Positions 36,479 through 47,809 of a stretch of 64,000 nt of DNA are shown here, piece after piece. How positions within the stretch are numbered: position 1 is the first letter of the stretch; each line of letters starts with the position of its first letter. The stretch is taken from assembly GCF_003594915.1 (NCBI RefSeq), contig NZ_QZCS01000002.1, forward strand, positions 434,001-498,000, written 5' to 3'. The notes beneath the pieces were generated by a model. That model was not told the DNA's origin. It worked only from the letters and a program-made list of their open reading frames with translations, and ran no database searches. Source of the stretch: Enterobacter chuandaensis (GTDB lineage: Bacteria; Pseudomonadota; Gammaproteobacteria; Enterobacterales; Enterobacteriaceae). The translations under genes were made by a program, and so were the position numbers.

Positions 36479-37702
36479 TCAGCCTCCGAAATCATCAAGG
36501 AGGATGTTCTCATCTTCCACACCGAGATCTTTCAGCATCTTGATCACGGCGGCGTTCATCATTGGCGGACCACACATATAGAACTCGCAGTCTTCCGGTG
36601 CCGGATGCTGTTTGAGGTAGTTTTCATACAGCACGTTGTGGATGAACCCCGTATAGCCCGTCCAGTTATCTTCCGGCTGCGGATCGGAAAGCGCCACGTG
36701 GAAGGTAAAGTTCGGATTCTCACGCGCCAGCTGTTCAAACTCGTCGTCGTAGAACATTTCTCGCAGCGAGCGCGCACCGTACCAGAAGCTAATTTTACGC
36801 TTGCTGCTAAGACGTTTGAGCTGGTCGAAAATGTGCGAGCGCATAGGAGCCATACCCGCACCGCCGCCGATAAAGACCATTTCAGCGTCAGTATCTTTGG
36901 CAAAGAACTCACCGAACGGACCGGAGATCGTCACTTTGTCACCCGGCTTGAGGGACCAGATATACGACGACATCACGCCCGGCGGCGCGTCAGGCACATT
37001 CGGTGGCGGCGTGGCGATACGCACGTTGAGCATAATAATGCCCTTCTCTTCCGGGTAGTTAGCCATGGAATAGGCGCGAAGCGCAGGCTCTTTGACCTCA
37101 GAAACAAAGCGGAAGAGGTTAAATTTATCCCAGTCAGCCCGGTACTCTTCAGGCACATCGAAATCGGCATACGCCACGGTGTGCGCAGGACAATCAATCT
37201 GGATATACCCGCCTGCACGGAACGGGACGCTCTCCCCTTCAGGGACACGCAGCTTGAGCTCTTTGATGAACGTGGCTTTGTTATCGTTCGAGATAACCTC
37301 GCACTCCCATTTTTTCACGCCGAAAATCTCTTCCGGCAGCTCAATCTTCATGTTCTGACGCACCGCGACCTGGCAGGCCAGACGGCAGCCCTCTTTGGCT
37401 TCACGCTTCGTGATATGCGACAGTTCAGTAGGCAGAATATCACCGCCCCCCTCTTTCACCGTCACACGGCACTGCCCGCATGAGCCACCGCCGCCGCAGG
37501 CTGATGAGACAAAAATCCCGTTGCCCGAGAGCGTATTAAGCAGCTTATCACCTGCCGGTGTGCGGATCTGGTTCTGCGGATCGTCATTGATATCAATAAC
37601 CACATCCCCGGAATTGACCAGCTTTGCGCGCGCCGCCAGAATCAGCCCTGACAGCACCAGTACTATCAGCGTGAACATCACCACGCCAAGAATAATTTCC
37701 AT
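36479..37702 (-). CDS. nqrF: Na+-translocating NADH:quinone reductase subunit F
   Basis: NqrF (407 residues) takes electrons from NADH through FAD to a 2Fe-2S centre. After one N-terminal membrane helix, the ferredoxin domain has [10 protein letters not shown] (about 69-79) and a fourth Cys in GCRLAC. The FAD motif RAYSMANYP and NADH-binding [13 protein letters not shown] follow; the end is the family-typical DDFGG. It is the catalytic entry subunit of the pump and the sixth gene of the operon. Confidence 0.96.
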   Translation of the reverse strand: MEIILGVVMFTLIVLVLSGLILAARAKLVNSGDVVIDINDDPQNQIRTPAGDKLLNTLSGNGIFVSSACGGGGSCGQCRVTVKEGGGDILPTELSHITKREAKEGCRLACQVAVRQNMKIELPEEIFGVKKWECEVISNDNKATFIKELKLRVPEGESVPFRAGGYIQIDCPAHTVAYADFDVPEEYRADWDKFNLFRFVSEVKEPALRAYSMANYPEEKGIIMLNVRIATPPPNVPDAPPGVMSSYIWSLKPGDKVTISGPFGEFFAKDTDAEMVFIGGGAGMAPMRSHIFDQLKRLSSKRKISFWYGARSLREMFYDDEFEQLARENPNFTFHVALSDPQPEDNWTGYTGFIHNVLYENYLKQHPAPEDCEFYMCGPPMMNAAVIKMLKDLGVEDENILLDDFGG

Positions 37703-37712
37703 CTGTTAGCCC

Positions 37713-38309
37713 TTATAGCTGCACACCGGAGAAGGACATAAAGCCCAACGCCATCAGGCCGGTGGTGATAAAGGTGATCCCTAAGCCACGCAGCCCCGCA
37801 GGCACGTTGGCATATTTCATTTTTTCACGGATCCCCGCCATGGTGACAATCGCCAGCATCCAGCCGATACCGGAACCGAAACCATACACTACCGATTCAC
37901 TGAAGTTGTAATCGCGCTGAACCATAAACGAGACGCCACCGAAGATGGCGCAGTTCACCGCGATCAGCGGCAGGAAGATCCCCAGCGCGTTGTACAGCGA
38001 CGGGAAATACTTATCGAGGATCATCTCCAGGATTTGCACCAGCGCCGCAATGACACCGATAAAAGTGATGAAGTTCAAGAAGCTAAGATCGACTCCCTCC
38101 ACCAGCGCGCCGTCCCGCAGCACGAAGTTGAACACCAGGTTGTTAATCGGAACTGAAAGCCCCAACACAACGGTGACCGCCACGCCCAGGCCAAATGCCG
38201 TCGAGACCTTTTTAGAAACGGCCAGGAACGTACACATGCCCAGGAAGAAGGCGAGCGCCATGTTTTCAACAAACACCGCGCGCACAAATAAACTCAGGTA
38301 ATGAGCCAT
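37713..38309 (-). CDS. nqrE: Na+-translocating NADH:quinone reductase subunit E
   Basis: NqrE (198 residues) is a six-helix membrane subunit that, with NqrD, holds an iron centre in the middle of the membrane. Two family cysteines are visible, in LGMCTFLA (near residue 26) and VNCAIFGG (near 120). It lies 6 bp after nqrD. Confidence 0.96.
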   Translation of the reverse strand: MAHYLSLFVRAVFVENMALAFFLGMCTFLAVSKKVSTAFGLGVAVTVVLGLSVPINNLVFNFVLRDGALVEGVDLSFLNFITFIGVIAALVQILEMILDKYFPSLYNALGIFLPLIAVNCAIFGGVSFMVQRDYNFSESVVYGFGSGIGWMLAIVTMAGIREKMKYANVPAGLRGLGITFITTGLMALGFMSFSGVQL

Positions 38310-38315
38310 TGTCGG

Positions 38316-38954
38316 TTACTCCTTTTCCTGCTGTTCAGGCTTCAACGTACGAATCAGCCAGATCAGCAAACCGATAATGAAAAACGCGCTTGGGGCCAGC
38401 AGGAACAGGCCGTTCGGCATATACCAGCCGCCGTTCTGCACCGTATCCAGTACCTGAACGCCAAACAGCTTGCCGCTGCCAATCAGCTCGCGCAGAAAAC
38501 CAACCGTCAGCAGGATCACGCCATAACCCAGACCGTTGCCGATACCGTCCATAAAGCTCGCCAGCGGCGGCATTTTCATGGCGTAGGCTTCTGCGCGGCC
38601 CATCACGATACAGTTGGTGATGATCAGCCCGACAAACACCGAAAGCTGCTTCGAGGTTTCGTAGGCGAAAGCGCGCAGCAGCTGATCGACCACGATCACC
38701 AGCGAGGCGATGATCGCCATCTGCACGATGATCCTCACGCTGTTAGGGATGTGGTGGCGGATCATGGAGATAAACATGCTGGAGAACGCCGTAACCAGCG
38801 TTACCGCCAGCGTCATCACAACCGCCGTTTCCAGTTTTGTCGTTACCGCCAGAGCTGAACAGACGCCCAGCACCTGCAGGGTTATCGGGTTATTGGCTAA
38901 AAGTGGGCCAATCAGTACTTTTTTAACTTCTTTCAGTTCACCCATATCAGCCAT
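38316..38954 (-). CDS. nqrD: Na+-translocating NADH:quinone reductase subunit D
   Basis: NqrD (212 residues) is the inverted partner of NqrE, with six helices and cysteines in LGVCSALA (near 29) and ITNCIVMG (near 112). It overlaps nqrC by 8 nt. An ATG three codons later is possible but the first fits the family. Confidence 0.95.
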   Translation of the reverse strand: MADMGELKEVKKVLIGPLLANNPITLQVLGVCSALAVTTKLETAVVMTLAVTLVTAFSSMFISMIRHHIPNSVRIIVQMAIIASLVIVVDQLLRAFAYETSKQLSVFVGLIITNCIVMGRAEAYAMKMPPLASFMDGIGNGLGYGVILLTVGFLRELIGSGKLFGVQVLDTVQNGGWYMPNGLFLLAPSAFFIIGLLIWLIRTLKPEQQEKE

Positions 38955-39741
38955 TGTTCAGCGCTCCTTCACGTACATTTTTCAGGAAGGGACCAAAGCC
39001 CAGTTCACCCATCCAGAAATCAAAACTGTGCTGTACCCCGTTAGAGGTGAGCGTGGCGCCGGAAAGGCCGTCAACGGCGAATTCATCCCCGGCACGCGCG
39101 CCCCCTTTCACCAACTTCAGCGCAGGCTGACCGTTGTCGTCGAGCACTTTTTTACCGACAAACTGCGCTCGCCAGTTAGGGTTTTCCACTTCGCCACCCA
39201 GCCCCGGCGTTTCGCCCTGATCGTAATACGTAATGCCTTTGACCGTGCGGCCATCTGTATCCAGTGCCACAAAAGCGTACATCATTGACCACAGCCCGTT
39301 ACCGTAAATCGGCAAAACCACTTCCTGTACGCGTTTTTGCTCGTCACGGACCAGATAGATCTCCGCGATGTTGCTGCGGCGCTTTATACCTGCCGGATCC
39401 TGTGAAGCGTCAAGCACGGTGCTCATCTGCGGATCTTTCAGCGCCAACGCCTGGTTATACTTCGCCGGGTCTTTATCCATCAGCTCACCGGTTTTTAAAT
39501 CCACCAGCCGTGGGGTAATACGTTCGGCAAACACGTCGGCGACCTCGTCCTTCGTCATGCCTTCCTGCATCAGCCCGGCCACGGCCAGAATGTTACGCTG
39601 TTTATCCAGCGCGCGTTGCTCCTGCTGCAGCGGTTTTAACCCTACGGCAGAACCCGCAACCACGATGGAACAAACCAGACACAGTACCAGCACCACCAGC
39701 AGCGTTTTGCTGATGCTATCGTTATTTTTAACCTCAGCCAC
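38947..39741 (-). CDS. nqrC: Na+-translocating NADH:quinone reductase subunit C
   Basis: NqrC (264 residues) has one N-terminal membrane helix and a large periplasmic FMN domain. FMN is attached to the Thr of [10 protein letters not shown] (about 230). The start is GTG at 39741, with GGAGGAAGG just upstream; it overlaps nqrB by 8 nt. An open ATG frame to 39810 would extend into nqrB and lacks support. Confidence 0.93.
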   Translation of the reverse strand: MAEVKNNDSISKTLLVVLVLCLVCSIVVAGSAVGLKPLQQEQRALDKQRNILAVAGLMQEGMTKDEVADVFAERITPRLVDLKTGELMDKDPAKYNQALALKDPQMSTVLDASQDPAGIKRRSNIAEIYLVRDEQKRVQEVVLPIYGNGLWSMMYAFVALDTDGRTVKGITYYDQGETPGLGGEVENPNWRAQFVGKKVLDDNGQPALKLVKGGARAGDEFAVDGLSGATLTSNGVQHSFDFWMGELGFGPFLKNVREGALNNG

Positions 39742-40969
39742 GCGCCTTCCTCCGCTTAATGTTGGCGCGCACGACCAGGTAGTCGAACAGCGGCGCAAAC
39801 AGGTTGGCAAACAGAATGGCCAACATCATCCCTTCCGGATAGGCCGGGTTGACCACGCGAATCAGAACACACATCACCCCAATGAGCGCGCCATAACACC
39901 ATTTACCTCTGTCGGTAAACGAGGCCGAAACGGGATCGGTGGCCATGAACATCATGCCAAACGCAAAGCCCCCCAGCACAAGGTGCCAGTACCACGGCAT
40001 GGAGAACATCGGGTTCGTGTCTGAACCAATGAAATTGAACAGCGTGGCGGTAAGCACCATGCCGAGCATAACGCCCGCGACGATCCGCCATGAGGCCACG
40101 CGGCCAAAGAGAATGATGGCCCCGCCGATCAAAATCATCAGGGTAGATACTTCGCCAATGGAGCCCGGAATGTTGCCAATAAATGCATCAAACCAGGTCA
40201 CCGGTTGGCCGGTCGCATTGTTCACCAGCGTTTCGCCGCCGCCTGCCGCCCACTGAGAAAGCGGCGTCGCGCCGGAGAAACCGTCCGCAGCCGTCCATAC
40301 CAGGTCACCTGAGATTTGCGCCGGGTAAGCAAAGAACAGGAACGCACGCCCCGCCAGCGCCGGGTTGAGGAAGTTACGTCCGGTTCCGCCGAAGATCTCT
40401 TTGGCAATCACCACGCCAAAGCTGATCCCCATCGCCGCCTGCCAGAGCGGCAGCGTTGGCGGAACAATCAGCGCAAACAGAATGGAGGTAACAAAGAAGC
40501 CTTCGTTGATCTCATGTTTGCGGATGATGGCGAACAGCACTTCCCAGAAGCCGCCCACGATAAAGACGGTCATGTAAATCGGCAGGAAGAAGACCGCGCC
40601 CAGCGTCATCATGCTGACCCAGCCAGCATCAGCGGCAAAGCTGACGCCCAGCGACTGCGCCAGACGATAGTGCCAGTCAGACTGAATCACCTGCGCCAGT
40701 TGCTGCGCATCGTATAGATGATGCAAGGCAGGAATGGTCTGCAGACCGACGTTGTACATGCCCCAGAACATAGCCGGGAAGACGGCAAACCACACCAGAA
40801 TCATCATTCGCTTCAGATCGATGGCATCGCGAACGTGCGCCGCGCCTTTCGTCACCAGGCCTGGCGTGTAGAAAATGGTGGTCGTCGCTTCATACAGCGG
40901 GTAGTACTTTTTGAGCTTCCCTTCGGTAAAGTGCGGCTCAATTTTTTCAAAGAGATGTTTTAAACCCAT
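39734..40969 (-). CDS. nqrB: Na+-translocating NADH:quinone reductase subunit B
   Basis: NqrB (411 residues) is the large membrane subunit carrying covalent FMN, riboflavin and the sodium path. Its FMN is attached at the Thr of [10 protein letters not shown] (about 235). About ten hydrophobic helices are seen. It lies 2 bp after nqrA. Full length. Confidence 0.96.
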   Translation of the reverse strand: MGLKHLFEKIEPHFTEGKLKKYYPLYEATTTIFYTPGLVTKGAAHVRDAIDLKRMMILVWFAVFPAMFWGMYNVGLQTIPALHHLYDAQQLAQVIQSDWHYRLAQSLGVSFAADAGWVSMMTLGAVFFLPIYMTVFIVGGFWEVLFAIIRKHEINEGFFVTSILFALIVPPTLPLWQAAMGISFGVVIAKEIFGGTGRNFLNPALAGRAFLFFAYPAQISGDLVWTAADGFSGATPLSQWAAGGGETLVNNATGQPVTWFDAFIGNIPGSIGEVSTLMILIGGAIILFGRVASWRIVAGVMLGMVLTATLFNFIGSDTNPMFSMPWYWHLVLGGFAFGMMFMATDPVSASFTDRGKWCYGALIGVMCVLIRVVNPAYPEGMMLAILFANLFAPLFDYLVVRANIKRRKARG

Positions 40970-40971
40970 GG

Positions 40972-42315
40972 TTATCCTTCCTGCTCAATGCGGGTTAACA
41001 CCTCGCGCAATACGGGTCCATATTCGTATTTACCTGGACACACATAGGTGCAGAGCGCCAGATCTTCTTCGTCCAGCTCCAGACAGCCGAGCGCCTGCGC
41101 GCCATCGGTATCGCCAGCCAGGAGATCGCGCAACAGCACGGTAGGCAGAATATCCAGCGGCATCACGCGCTCGTAGTTGCCAATTGGCACCATAGCGCGC
41201 TCTCCGCCATTCGTGCTGGTGGAGAAGTTAAACAGCTTATGACGCAGGAAATGGCCCAGCGTGGTGCGGGTGACCGAGAATTTTTCCGCGCCGGGCAGCA
41301 CCCAGCCGAACAGTTCTTTTTCACGCCCTTCCTGCACAATGCTGACCTGCAAATGGAAACGCCCCAGGTACGCGTGCGCGCCAAGGGCATGGCGGCCACT
41401 GAGTACCGAACCGGAAATCAGGCGGTTTTCACCCTCTTTCGTTTCCCCGACGAGCAGTTCATTTATGTCTGCTCCCAGAAGCGTTTTCACCAGGCGCGGA
41501 TTTGCCGCCTGCGGCCCACCGATAGCGATGGTCCGTTCAGCGCAGAGCACACCCGTGGTGAAGAGCTTACCGATGGCAATGACATCCTGATAGTTAAGAT
41601 GCCAGACCTGTTTTGTCAGGCTCACCGGCTCAAGGAAATGGATGTGCGTCCCGACCAGCCCCGCAGGATGCGGGCCAGAAAATTCATTAAACGTGACCTG
41701 ACCCAGCGGATGACCACCAAGCTTGCCGCCACCAGCCTGGCAGACGTGCACTTTTCCAGGGGTCAGACGCGTTAAAACGGTCAGACCGGCATCAAAATCT
41801 TTGCGCTGCGCCAGAATAACAGGCTGCGGATCCGCGCTGAGTGGGTTGGTGTCGAGGGCCGTAACGAAAATGGCGGCTGGTGCGGTATCAGGAACAGGAG
41901 ATTTGCTGAAAGGGCGCGTGCGGAGCGCCGTCCACAAACCGGATGCCAGCAGTTGAGCCTGCACATCTTCGCGGCTAAGCGACGCGAGTTCCGCGACTTC
42001 ATAACGCGCGAACTCACGCTGTTCATCGCCTTCAATGCGGATAACCACCGACTGCAGCACGCGTCGCTCGCCACGATTAATCGCGACAACGGTGCCGCTG
42101 GCGGGTGCGGTGAACATGACGCCGGGATTTTTTTTGTCTTCAAAGAGCGCCTGCCCTTTAATAACGCGATCGCCCTCTTGTACCAGCATTGAAGGCCGCA
42201 TTCCCAGATAATCGTCACCTAATATAGCGACATGACGGACGCTTGCACCTGACGAGACGTGCTGCTCAGGCACGCCTGCAATCGGCAAATCAAGTCCTTT
42301 TTTTATTTTAAACAT
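40972..42315 (-). CDS. nqrA: Na+-translocating NADH:quinone reductase subunit A
   Basis: NqrA (447 residues) is the cytoplasmic, ubiquinone-interacting subunit and first gene of the operon nqrABCDEF-nqrM. The start at 42315 gives [18 protein letters not shown], the family N-terminus; an open frame to 42411 is upstream noise. The operon gives the cell a sodium-pumping respiratory NADH dehydrogenase. E. coli K-12 lacks it at this place. The 298-bp gap to dpaA holds both divergent promoters and no gene I can see. Confidence 0.95.
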   Translation of the reverse strand: MFKIKKGLDLPIAGVPEQHVSSGASVRHVAILGDDYLGMRPSMLVQEGDRVIKGQALFEDKKNPGVMFTAPASGTVVAINRGERRVLQSVVIRIEGDEQREFARYEVAELASLSREDVQAQLLASGLWTALRTRPFSKSPVPDTAPAAIFVTALDTNPLSADPQPVILAQRKDFDAGLTVLTRLTPGKVHVCQAGGGKLGGHPLGQVTFNEFSGPHPAGLVGTHIHFLEPVSLTKQVWHLNYQDVIAIGKLFTTGVLCAERTIAIGGPQAANPRLVKTLLGADINELLVGETKEGENRLISGSVLSGRHALGAHAYLGRFHLQVSIVQEGREKELFGWVLPGAEKFSVTRTTLGHFLRHKLFNFSTSTNGGERAMVPIGNYERVMPLDILPTVLLRDLLAGDTDGAQALGCLELDEEDLALCTYVCPGKYEYGPVLREVLTRIEQEG

Positions 42316-42613
42316 GTGGTTAGCAGGTTTCCATAAACAACAATCCAGTGGACGCGAAGTGTAACATTTTCCCCTTCTGACGGGCAGGTAATCCAGCGTC
42401 GAGCGCGCCAAATTGCGAGCTATTACGCAAAGTTCCTGGAGCCAGCACGATTTTGATGGTTTATAAAGTAAAACTAATTTGTAAACTCACCGCCCGGCTC
42501 TTGCGAAAATCTATAGCGGTGCTAATGTGAGCGCTCCTAACAGAATAATCTGATTTCGGGTCTCTTTTGCCGTCCTGGCAAGTTGGTCATGGTTTTATCA
42601 AGGAACTAGTAGT

Positions 42614-43354
42614 ATGCGTAAAATCGCATTGTTCATTGCGATGCTTCTGATTCCGTGCATGTCGTTTGCCGGGCTGCTCAGCAGCAACAGCTCCACGACG
42701 CCGATCAGCAAAGAATATAAACAGCAGTTAATGGGATCCCCGGTTTATATTCAGATCTTCAAGGAAGAGCGCACGCTCGATCTGTATGTCAAAATGGGCG
42801 AAACATATCAGCTGCTTGATAGCTACAAGATTTGTAACTATTCCGGCGGGCTGGGCCCGAAACAGCGTCAGGGCGATTTCAAAAGCCCGGAAGGCTTTTA
42901 CAACGTTCAGCGTAGCCAGCTCAAACCCGACAGCCGCTTCTATAAAGCCATTAACATTGGTTTCCCGAACGCCTATGACCGTGCTCACGGTTATGAAGGT
43001 AAATACCTGATGATCCACGGCGCCTGCGTGTCTGTCGGCTGTTATGCGATGACCGACGCCGGTATTGATGAGATTTTCCAGTTTGTAACGGGCGCGCTGG
43101 TGTTTGGGCAGCCTAACGTTCAGGTCAGCATCTATCCGTTCCGCATGACCGATGCCAATATGGCGCGCCATAAGTACTCATACTACGCAGAATTCTGGAA
43201 ACAGTTGAAGCCAGGTTTTGATTACTTTGAGCAGACCCACAAGCCGCCGGTAGTCTCTATCGTCGATGGGCGTTACGTGGTCAGCAAACCGCTGAGCCAC
43301 GAAGTCGTTCACCCGCAACTGGCGTCAAATTACACGGTCCCCGAGACAAAATAG
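42614..43354 (+). CDS. dpaA: Murein L,D-transpeptidase-fold amidase DpaA (YafK/LdtF)
   Basis: The 246-residue periplasmic protein has a signal peptide ([19 protein letters not shown]) and a YkuD-type domain with the catalytic motif [12 protein letters not shown] (about 136-147, Cys nucleophile). In E. coli this protein releases Braun lipoprotein from peptidoglycan. The place next to yafJ and gmhA is as in E. coli. Its 3' end overlaps the converging yafJ end by 30 bp. Confidence 0.92.
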   Translation: MRKIALFIAMLLIPCMSFAGLLSSNSSTTPISKEYKQQLMGSPVYIQIFKEERTLDLYVKMGETYQLLDSYKICNYSGGLGPKQRQGDFKSPEGFYNVQRSQLKPDSRFYKAINIGFPNAYDRAHGYEGKYLMIHGACVSVGCYAMTDAGIDEIFQFVTGALVFGQPNVQVSIYPFRMTDANMARHKYSYYAEFWKQLKPGFDYFEQTHKPPVVSIVDGRYVVSKPLSHEVVHPQLASNYTVPETK

Positions 43355-44092
43355 TACCCACTCGCCTGGCATGATCTTCTGCCAGGCTTCGTTGCCCGTC
43401 AGCGGCTGCGTCGCAATGACTGTGACCACATCGTTCGGTGTGGTCTCTTTCTGAAAGTCTATCTCCACATCCTGATCGAGCAGCTTTGCCACCCCAAACG
43501 GCGCGCGGCGGGTGATCCAGAACAGGTTCGTCGAGCAGAACGCCATCACGTAGCGCCCGTCAGACAGCAGCATATTAAACACGCCTTTTTCACGCAGCTC
43601 TGATGCCAGCGAAGCGATGTATTTAAACACGGCAGCCATGTTGCCTGGCGTGCGGGGATAGCGCTCCGTCAGCTTGTGCAGCAGCCAGCAGAAGGCTTTT
43701 TCGCTGTCCGTTTCGCCGACCGGACGGAAATTGCCCGTCTCCAGTGATTTATAGCCCGTAAGCTGCCCGTTGTGCGCGTAGGTCCAGTTACGGCCCCACA
43801 GTTCTCGGGTAAAGGGATGGGTGTTTTCCAGCGCCACTTCGCCGCGGTTTGCCTGGCGGATGTGGGCGATCACCGAACAGGATTTAATGGGGTAGTCCTG
43901 TACCAGTTTGGCAATCGGTGAGTTAAAGCTGGGCTGTGGATCTTTGAACGTGCGACACCCTTTGCCTTCGTAGAAGGTGATGCCCCAGCCATCTTTATGC
44001 GGCCCGGTTCCCCCACCGCGCTGAACCAGCCCGGTGAAACTAAAGCAGATATCGGTTGGCACATTGGCGCTCATCCCGAGCAGTTCGCACAT
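43325..44092 (-). CDS. yafJ: Class II glutamine amidotransferase-like protein YafJ
   Basis: The 255-residue protein starts [12 protein letters not shown], with Cys2 as the N-terminal nucleophile of class II (Ntn) glutamine amidotransferases. GDKDGWGI-type residues and [11 protein letters not shown] follow. Its partner synthase domain and substrate are not known. It overlaps dpaA tail to tail. Confidence 0.92.
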   Translation of the reverse strand: MCELLGMSANVPTDICFSFTGLVQRGGGTGPHKDGWGITFYEGKGCRTFKDPQPSFNSPIAKLVQDYPIKSCSVIAHIRQANRGEVALENTHPFTRELWGRNWTYAHNGQLTGYKSLETGNFRPVGETDSEKAFCWLLHKLTERYPRTPGNMAAVFKYIASLASELREKGVFNMLLSDGRYVMAFCSTNLFWITRRAPFGVAKLLDQDVEIDFQKETTPNDVVTVIATQPLTGNEAWQKIMPGEWVLFCLGDRVI

Positions 44093-44140
44093 ACGTCACC
44101 TCCACAACAGCGGGGGACACAGGCGTCCCCCAGCGAAGTC

Positions 44141-44719
44141 TTACTTAACCATCTCTTTTTCGATCAGCTGGATCAGGATGTGGATCACTTTGATGTGAAT
44201 TTCCTGAACGCGATCTGCATAACCGAAGTGCGGAACGCGAATTTCGATATCCGCGCTACCGTCCATCTTACCGCCATCTTTGCCGGTCAGGGTGATGACC
44301 TTCATCCCTTTTTCGCGCGCGGCGGCGATCGCTTTGATCACGTTAGCGGAGTTACCGGAGGTAGAGATACCCAGCAGCACATCACCTTCACGGCCTACCG
44401 CCTCAACGTAGCGGGAGAAGATGTGGTCGTAACCGAAGTCGTTGCCTACGCAGGAGATGTGGCTCACATCGGAAATCGCAATCGCCGGGTAGCCCGGACG
44501 GTTTTCACGGTAGCGTCCGGTCAGCTCTTCGGCGAAGTGCATGGCGTCACAGTGGGAGCCGCCGTTACCGCAGGAGAGCACTTTGCCACCGGCTTTGAAA
44601 CTGTCGGCCAGCAGGACCGCTGCGCGCTGAATAGCGTGGATATTGGCATCATCTTTCAGAAAGTTCGCCAGCGTTTCCGCCGCTTCGTTCAGTTCGTTAC
44701 GAATAAGATCCTGGTACAT
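44141..44719 (-). CDS. gmhA: Sedoheptulose 7-phosphate isomerase
   Basis: GmhA (LpcA, 192 residues) converts sedoheptulose 7-phosphate to D-glycero-D-manno-heptose 7-phosphate, the first step to the LPS inner-core heptose. It has the SIS fold with [20 protein letters not shown] (about 51-70, substrate and zinc residues) and [11 protein letters not shown]. Length and sequence match E. coli. Confidence 0.97.
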   Translation of the reverse strand: MYQDLIRNELNEAAETLANFLKDDANIHAIQRAAVLLADSFKAGGKVLSCGNGGSHCDAMHFAEELTGRYRENRPGYPAIAISDVSHISCVGNDFGYDHIFSRYVEAVGREGDVLLGISTSGNSANVIKAIAAAREKGMKVITLTGKDGGKMDGSADIEIRVPHFGYADRVQEIHIKVIHILIQLIEKEMVK

Positions 44720-44920
44720 GAGGATAATCCTTCAGTATTGATGAAATAACACAGTGGAGTGTACCGGATAGCGGGAAAAGCGAGAAGCTAAAGCCATGCG
44801 AATCGTCCGGCGTTTTGATTTTTTGTGCCGGCTAAAACGCGAACAATGTGAACCAGGTTGTAATTATTTTGTAAACACATTGCTAAAGGAATTCACATCA
44901 ACTACAACCATATCATCACA

Positions 44921-44936
44921 AGTGGTCAGACCTCCT
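44921..44936 (+). promoter_or_regulatory. FadR operator of fadE
   Basis: AGTGGTCAGACCTCCT matches the E. coli fadE operator as I recall it and contains the TGGTC-GACC core of FadR sites. It lies 23 bp before the fadE start. FadR represses here until long-chain acyl-CoA is present. Confidence 0.75.
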
Positions 44937-44958
44937 ACAAGCAAGGGAGCTTTTCTTT

Positions 44959-47403
44959 ATGATGATTTTGAGCATTCTCGCAACCGCTGTTCTGCTCGGT
45001 GTGCTGTTCTATCACCGCGTAAGTTTATTCCTGAGTAGCCTGATTCTTCTGGCCTGGACGGCTGCGCTTGGCGTCGCAGGTCTCTGGAATATCTGGCTTT
45101 TAGTCCCTCTTGCCATCATTCTTCTGCCGTTTAACCTGGCCCCGATGCGTAAGTCGATGATCTCCGCGCCGGTGTTCAAAGGCTTCCGCAAAGTGATGCC
45201 GCCAATGTCGCGCACCGAGAAAGAAGCGATTGATGCGGGCACCACCTGGTGGGAAGGCGATTTGTTCCAGGGCAACCCTGACTGGAAAAAGCTGCACAAC
45301 TATCCGCAGCCGCGCCTGACCGCCGAAGAACAGGCCTTTATTGACGGCCCGGTGGAAGAAGCGTGCCGCATGGCAAACGACTTTGCTATCACCCACGAAA
45401 TGGCCGACCTGCCGCCGGAGCTGTGGGCCTACCTGAAAGAGCATCGCTTCTTCGCGATGATCATTAAGAAAGAGTACGGCGGTCTTGAGTTCTCCGCTTA
45501 CGCTCAGGCTCGCGTGCTGCAAAAGCTGGCGGGCGTCTCCGGGATCCTGGCGATTACCGTCGGCGTGCCGAACTCCTTAGGCCCGGGTGAACTGCTGCAG
45601 CACTACGGTACGGAAGAGCAGAAAGATCACTATCTGCCGCGACTGGCGCGCGGTCAGGAAATCCCGTGCTTCGCGCTGACCAGCCCGGAAGCAGGCTCCG
45701 ATGCGGGCGCAATCCCGGATACCGGCGTGGTCTGTATGGGCGAGTGGCAGGGCCAGCAGGTGCTGGGCATGCGCCTGACCTGGAACAAACGCTATATCAC
45801 CCTGGCACCTATTGCCACCGTGCTGGGCCTGGCCTTTAAGCTCTCCGACCCGGAAAAACTGCTGGGCGGCGAGGAAGACCTCGGCATTACCTGCGCGCTG
45901 ATCCCAACCTCTACCCCAGGCGTTGAAATTGGTCGCCGTCACTTCCCGCTGAACGTGCCGTTCCAGAACGGTCCGACCCGCGGTCAGGATATTTTTGTGC
46001 CGATTGACTACATCATCGGCGGTCCGAAAATGGCCGGCCAGGGCTGGCGCATGCTGGTGGAATGTCTGTCGGTTGGCCGCGGTATTACCCTGCCGTCGAA
46101 CTCAACCGGCGGCCTGAAGTCGGTAGCAATGGGGATTGGTGCGTACGCCCACATCCGCCGTCAGTTCAAAATCTCCATCGGCAAGATGGAGGGTATCGAA
46201 GAGCCGCTGGCGCGTATCGCGGGCAACGCTTACGTGATGGATGCCGCTGCATCGCTGATTACCTACGGCATCATGCTGGGCGAAAAACCGGCCGTGCTGT
46301 CCGCGATTGTGAAGTACCACTGTACCCACCGTGCGCAGCAGTCGATCATTGACGCGATGGATATCGCGGGCGGTAAAGGCATTATGCTCGGCGAAGGCAA
46401 CTTCCTGGCGCGCGGCTATCAGGGCGCACCGATTGCCATCACCGTGGAAGGGGCAAACATCCTGACCCGCAGCATGATGATCTTCGGTCAGGGGGCGATT
46501 CGCTGCCATCCATATGTGCTGGAAGAGATGGCCGCCGCGCAGAACAACGACGTGGACGCCTTCGACAAGCTGCTGTTCAAACATATCGGTCACGTGGGCA
46601 GCAACAAGGTGCGCAGCTTCTGGCTCGGCCTGACGCGCGGTCTTACCAGCGCGACGCCGACCGGCGATGCGACCAAACGTTACTACCAGCATCTTAACCG
46701 TCTGAGCGCCAACCTGGCTCTGCTGTCTGACGTCTCCATGGCGGTGCTGGGCGGTAGCCTGAAGCGTCGCGAGCGTATCTCTGCCCGTCTGGGCGACGTA
46801 CTGAGCCAGATCTTCCTGGCCTCGGCGGTGCTGAAACGCTACGACGACGAAGGCCGTCAGGAAGCGGATCTGCCGCTGGTCCACTGGGGTGTCCAGGATG
46901 CAATGTATCAGGCAGAACAGGCTATTGACGACCTGCTGGCCAACTTCCCGAACCGCTTCGTGGCGGGCACACTGCGCGCGGTGATCTTCCCGACCGGACG
47001 TCACCATCTGGCGCCGTCCGACAAGCTGGATCACAAGGTGGCGAAGATCCTGCAGGTACCGAGCGCAACCCGCTCCCGCATTGGCCGCGGTCAGTATCTG
47101 GCTCCAACGCCGCATAACCCGGTAGGTCTGCTGGAAGAGGCGCTGCTGGACGTGATGGCTGCCGATCCGATTCACCAGAAAATCTGCAAACAGCTGGGCA
47201 AAAACCTGCCGTTTACCCGTCTGGACGAACTGGCGAAACAGGCGCTGGCCGGTGGCATTATCAACAAAGATGAAGCCGCGCTGCTGGTGAAAGCCGAAGA
47301 GAGCCGTCTGCGCAGTATCAACGTGGATGATTTCGAACCGGAAGAGCTGGCGACACAGCCGGTAAAGTTGCCGGAGAAGCACCGCAAACCTGAAGCGGCA
47401 TAA
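44959..47403 (+). CDS. fadE: Acyl-CoA dehydrogenase FadE
   Basis: FadE (814 residues, the E. coli length) makes the first oxidation of fatty-acid beta-oxidation, acyl-CoA to 2-enoyl-CoA, passing electrons to the quinone pool. It has two N-terminal membrane helices (about 1-55), the acyl-CoA dehydrogenase core with [17 protein letters not shown] and [11 protein letters not shown], and the long enterobacterial C-terminal extension. A FadR site lies upstream. Complete. Confidence 0.97.
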   Translation: MMILSILATAVLLGVLFYHRVSLFLSSLILLAWTAALGVAGLWNIWLLVPLAIILLPFNLAPMRKSMISAPVFKGFRKVMPPMSRTEKEAIDAGTTWWEGDLFQGNPDWKKLHNYPQPRLTAEEQAFIDGPVEEACRMANDFAITHEMADLPPELWAYLKEHRFFAMIIKKEYGGLEFSAYAQARVLQKLAGVSGILAITVGVPNSLGPGELLQHYGTEEQKDHYLPRLARGQEIPCFALTSPEAGSDAGAIPDTGVVCMGEWQGQQVLGMRLTWNKRYITLAPIATVLGLAFKLSDPEKLLGGEEDLGITCALIPTSTPGVEIGRRHFPLNVPFQNGPTRGQDIFVPIDYIIGGPKMAGQGWRMLVECLSVGRGITLPSNSTGGLKSVAMGIGAYAHIRRQFKISIGKMEGIEEPLARIAGNAYVMDAAASLITYGIMLGEKPAVLSAIVKYHCTHRAQQSIIDAMDIAGGKGIMLGEGNFLARGYQGAPIAITVEGANILTRSMMIFGQGAIRCHPYVLEEMAAAQNNDVDAFDKLLFKHIGHVGSNKVRSFWLGLTRGLTSATPTGDATKRYYQHLNRLSANLALLSDVSMAVLGGSLKRRERISARLGDVLSQIFLASAVLKRYDDEGRQEADLPLVHWGVQDAMYQAEQAIDDLLANFPNRFVAGTLRAVIFPTGRHHLAPSDKLDHKVAKILQVPSATRSRIGRGQYLAPTPHNPVGLLEEALLDVMAADPIHQKICKQLGKNLPFTRLDELAKQALAGGIINKDEAALLVKAEESRLRSINVDDFEPEELATQPVKLPEKHRKPEAA

Positions 47404-47429
47404 CGCGTTTCGCTTATACAAACCCCGCC

Positions 47430-47645
47430 TCGCGCGCAATGCCGATCAGTTAAGGATCAGTTGACCGATCCTTAAACTACGGCACTATAACGGCTTCCAC
47501 CACAGGGAGCCGTTTTCTTATGCCACTTCTCAACGATCTGCTCGATTTCAGTGACCACCCTCTTATGCCACCGCCATCTGCCCAGATGTTTGTCAAACAC
47601 CTTCCCGCTGAGTGGATACAACACTGTCTGACTTATCTGGGGTAA
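47430..47645 (+). pseudogene. IS4-family insertion sequence remnant (left end and transposase N-terminus)
   Basis: A perfect 9-bp inverted repeat TTAAGGATC/GATCCTTAA (47450-47475) in the context ATGCCGATCAGTTAAGG resembles IS4-group ends. From 47520 a 41-codon frame (MPLLNDLLDFSD ... FVKHLPAEWIQHCLTYLG) resembles the N-terminal domain of IS4 transposases, then stops at TAA. The rest of the transposase is missing. The assignment is from memory of the family, so moderate. Confidence 0.55.
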
Positions 47646-47809
47646 CCAATGATCGGCACGCCAGCAGCTGCGTGGAGCCATTCTTGATGGGGTACGCCTG
47701 GAAAACGGAGCCCAGAATTTCCGATCTCCAAACTGCCCCCTGAATGGTTGATTAACAAGCAGAAAGAGCGGAAAATCCATACAGGACACATGGATGAAAA
47801 GGACGTTTG

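Noticed and set aside
46102..47439. Minus-strand frame opposite fadE
   Set aside because: Antisense shadow of fadE with no recognisable motif.
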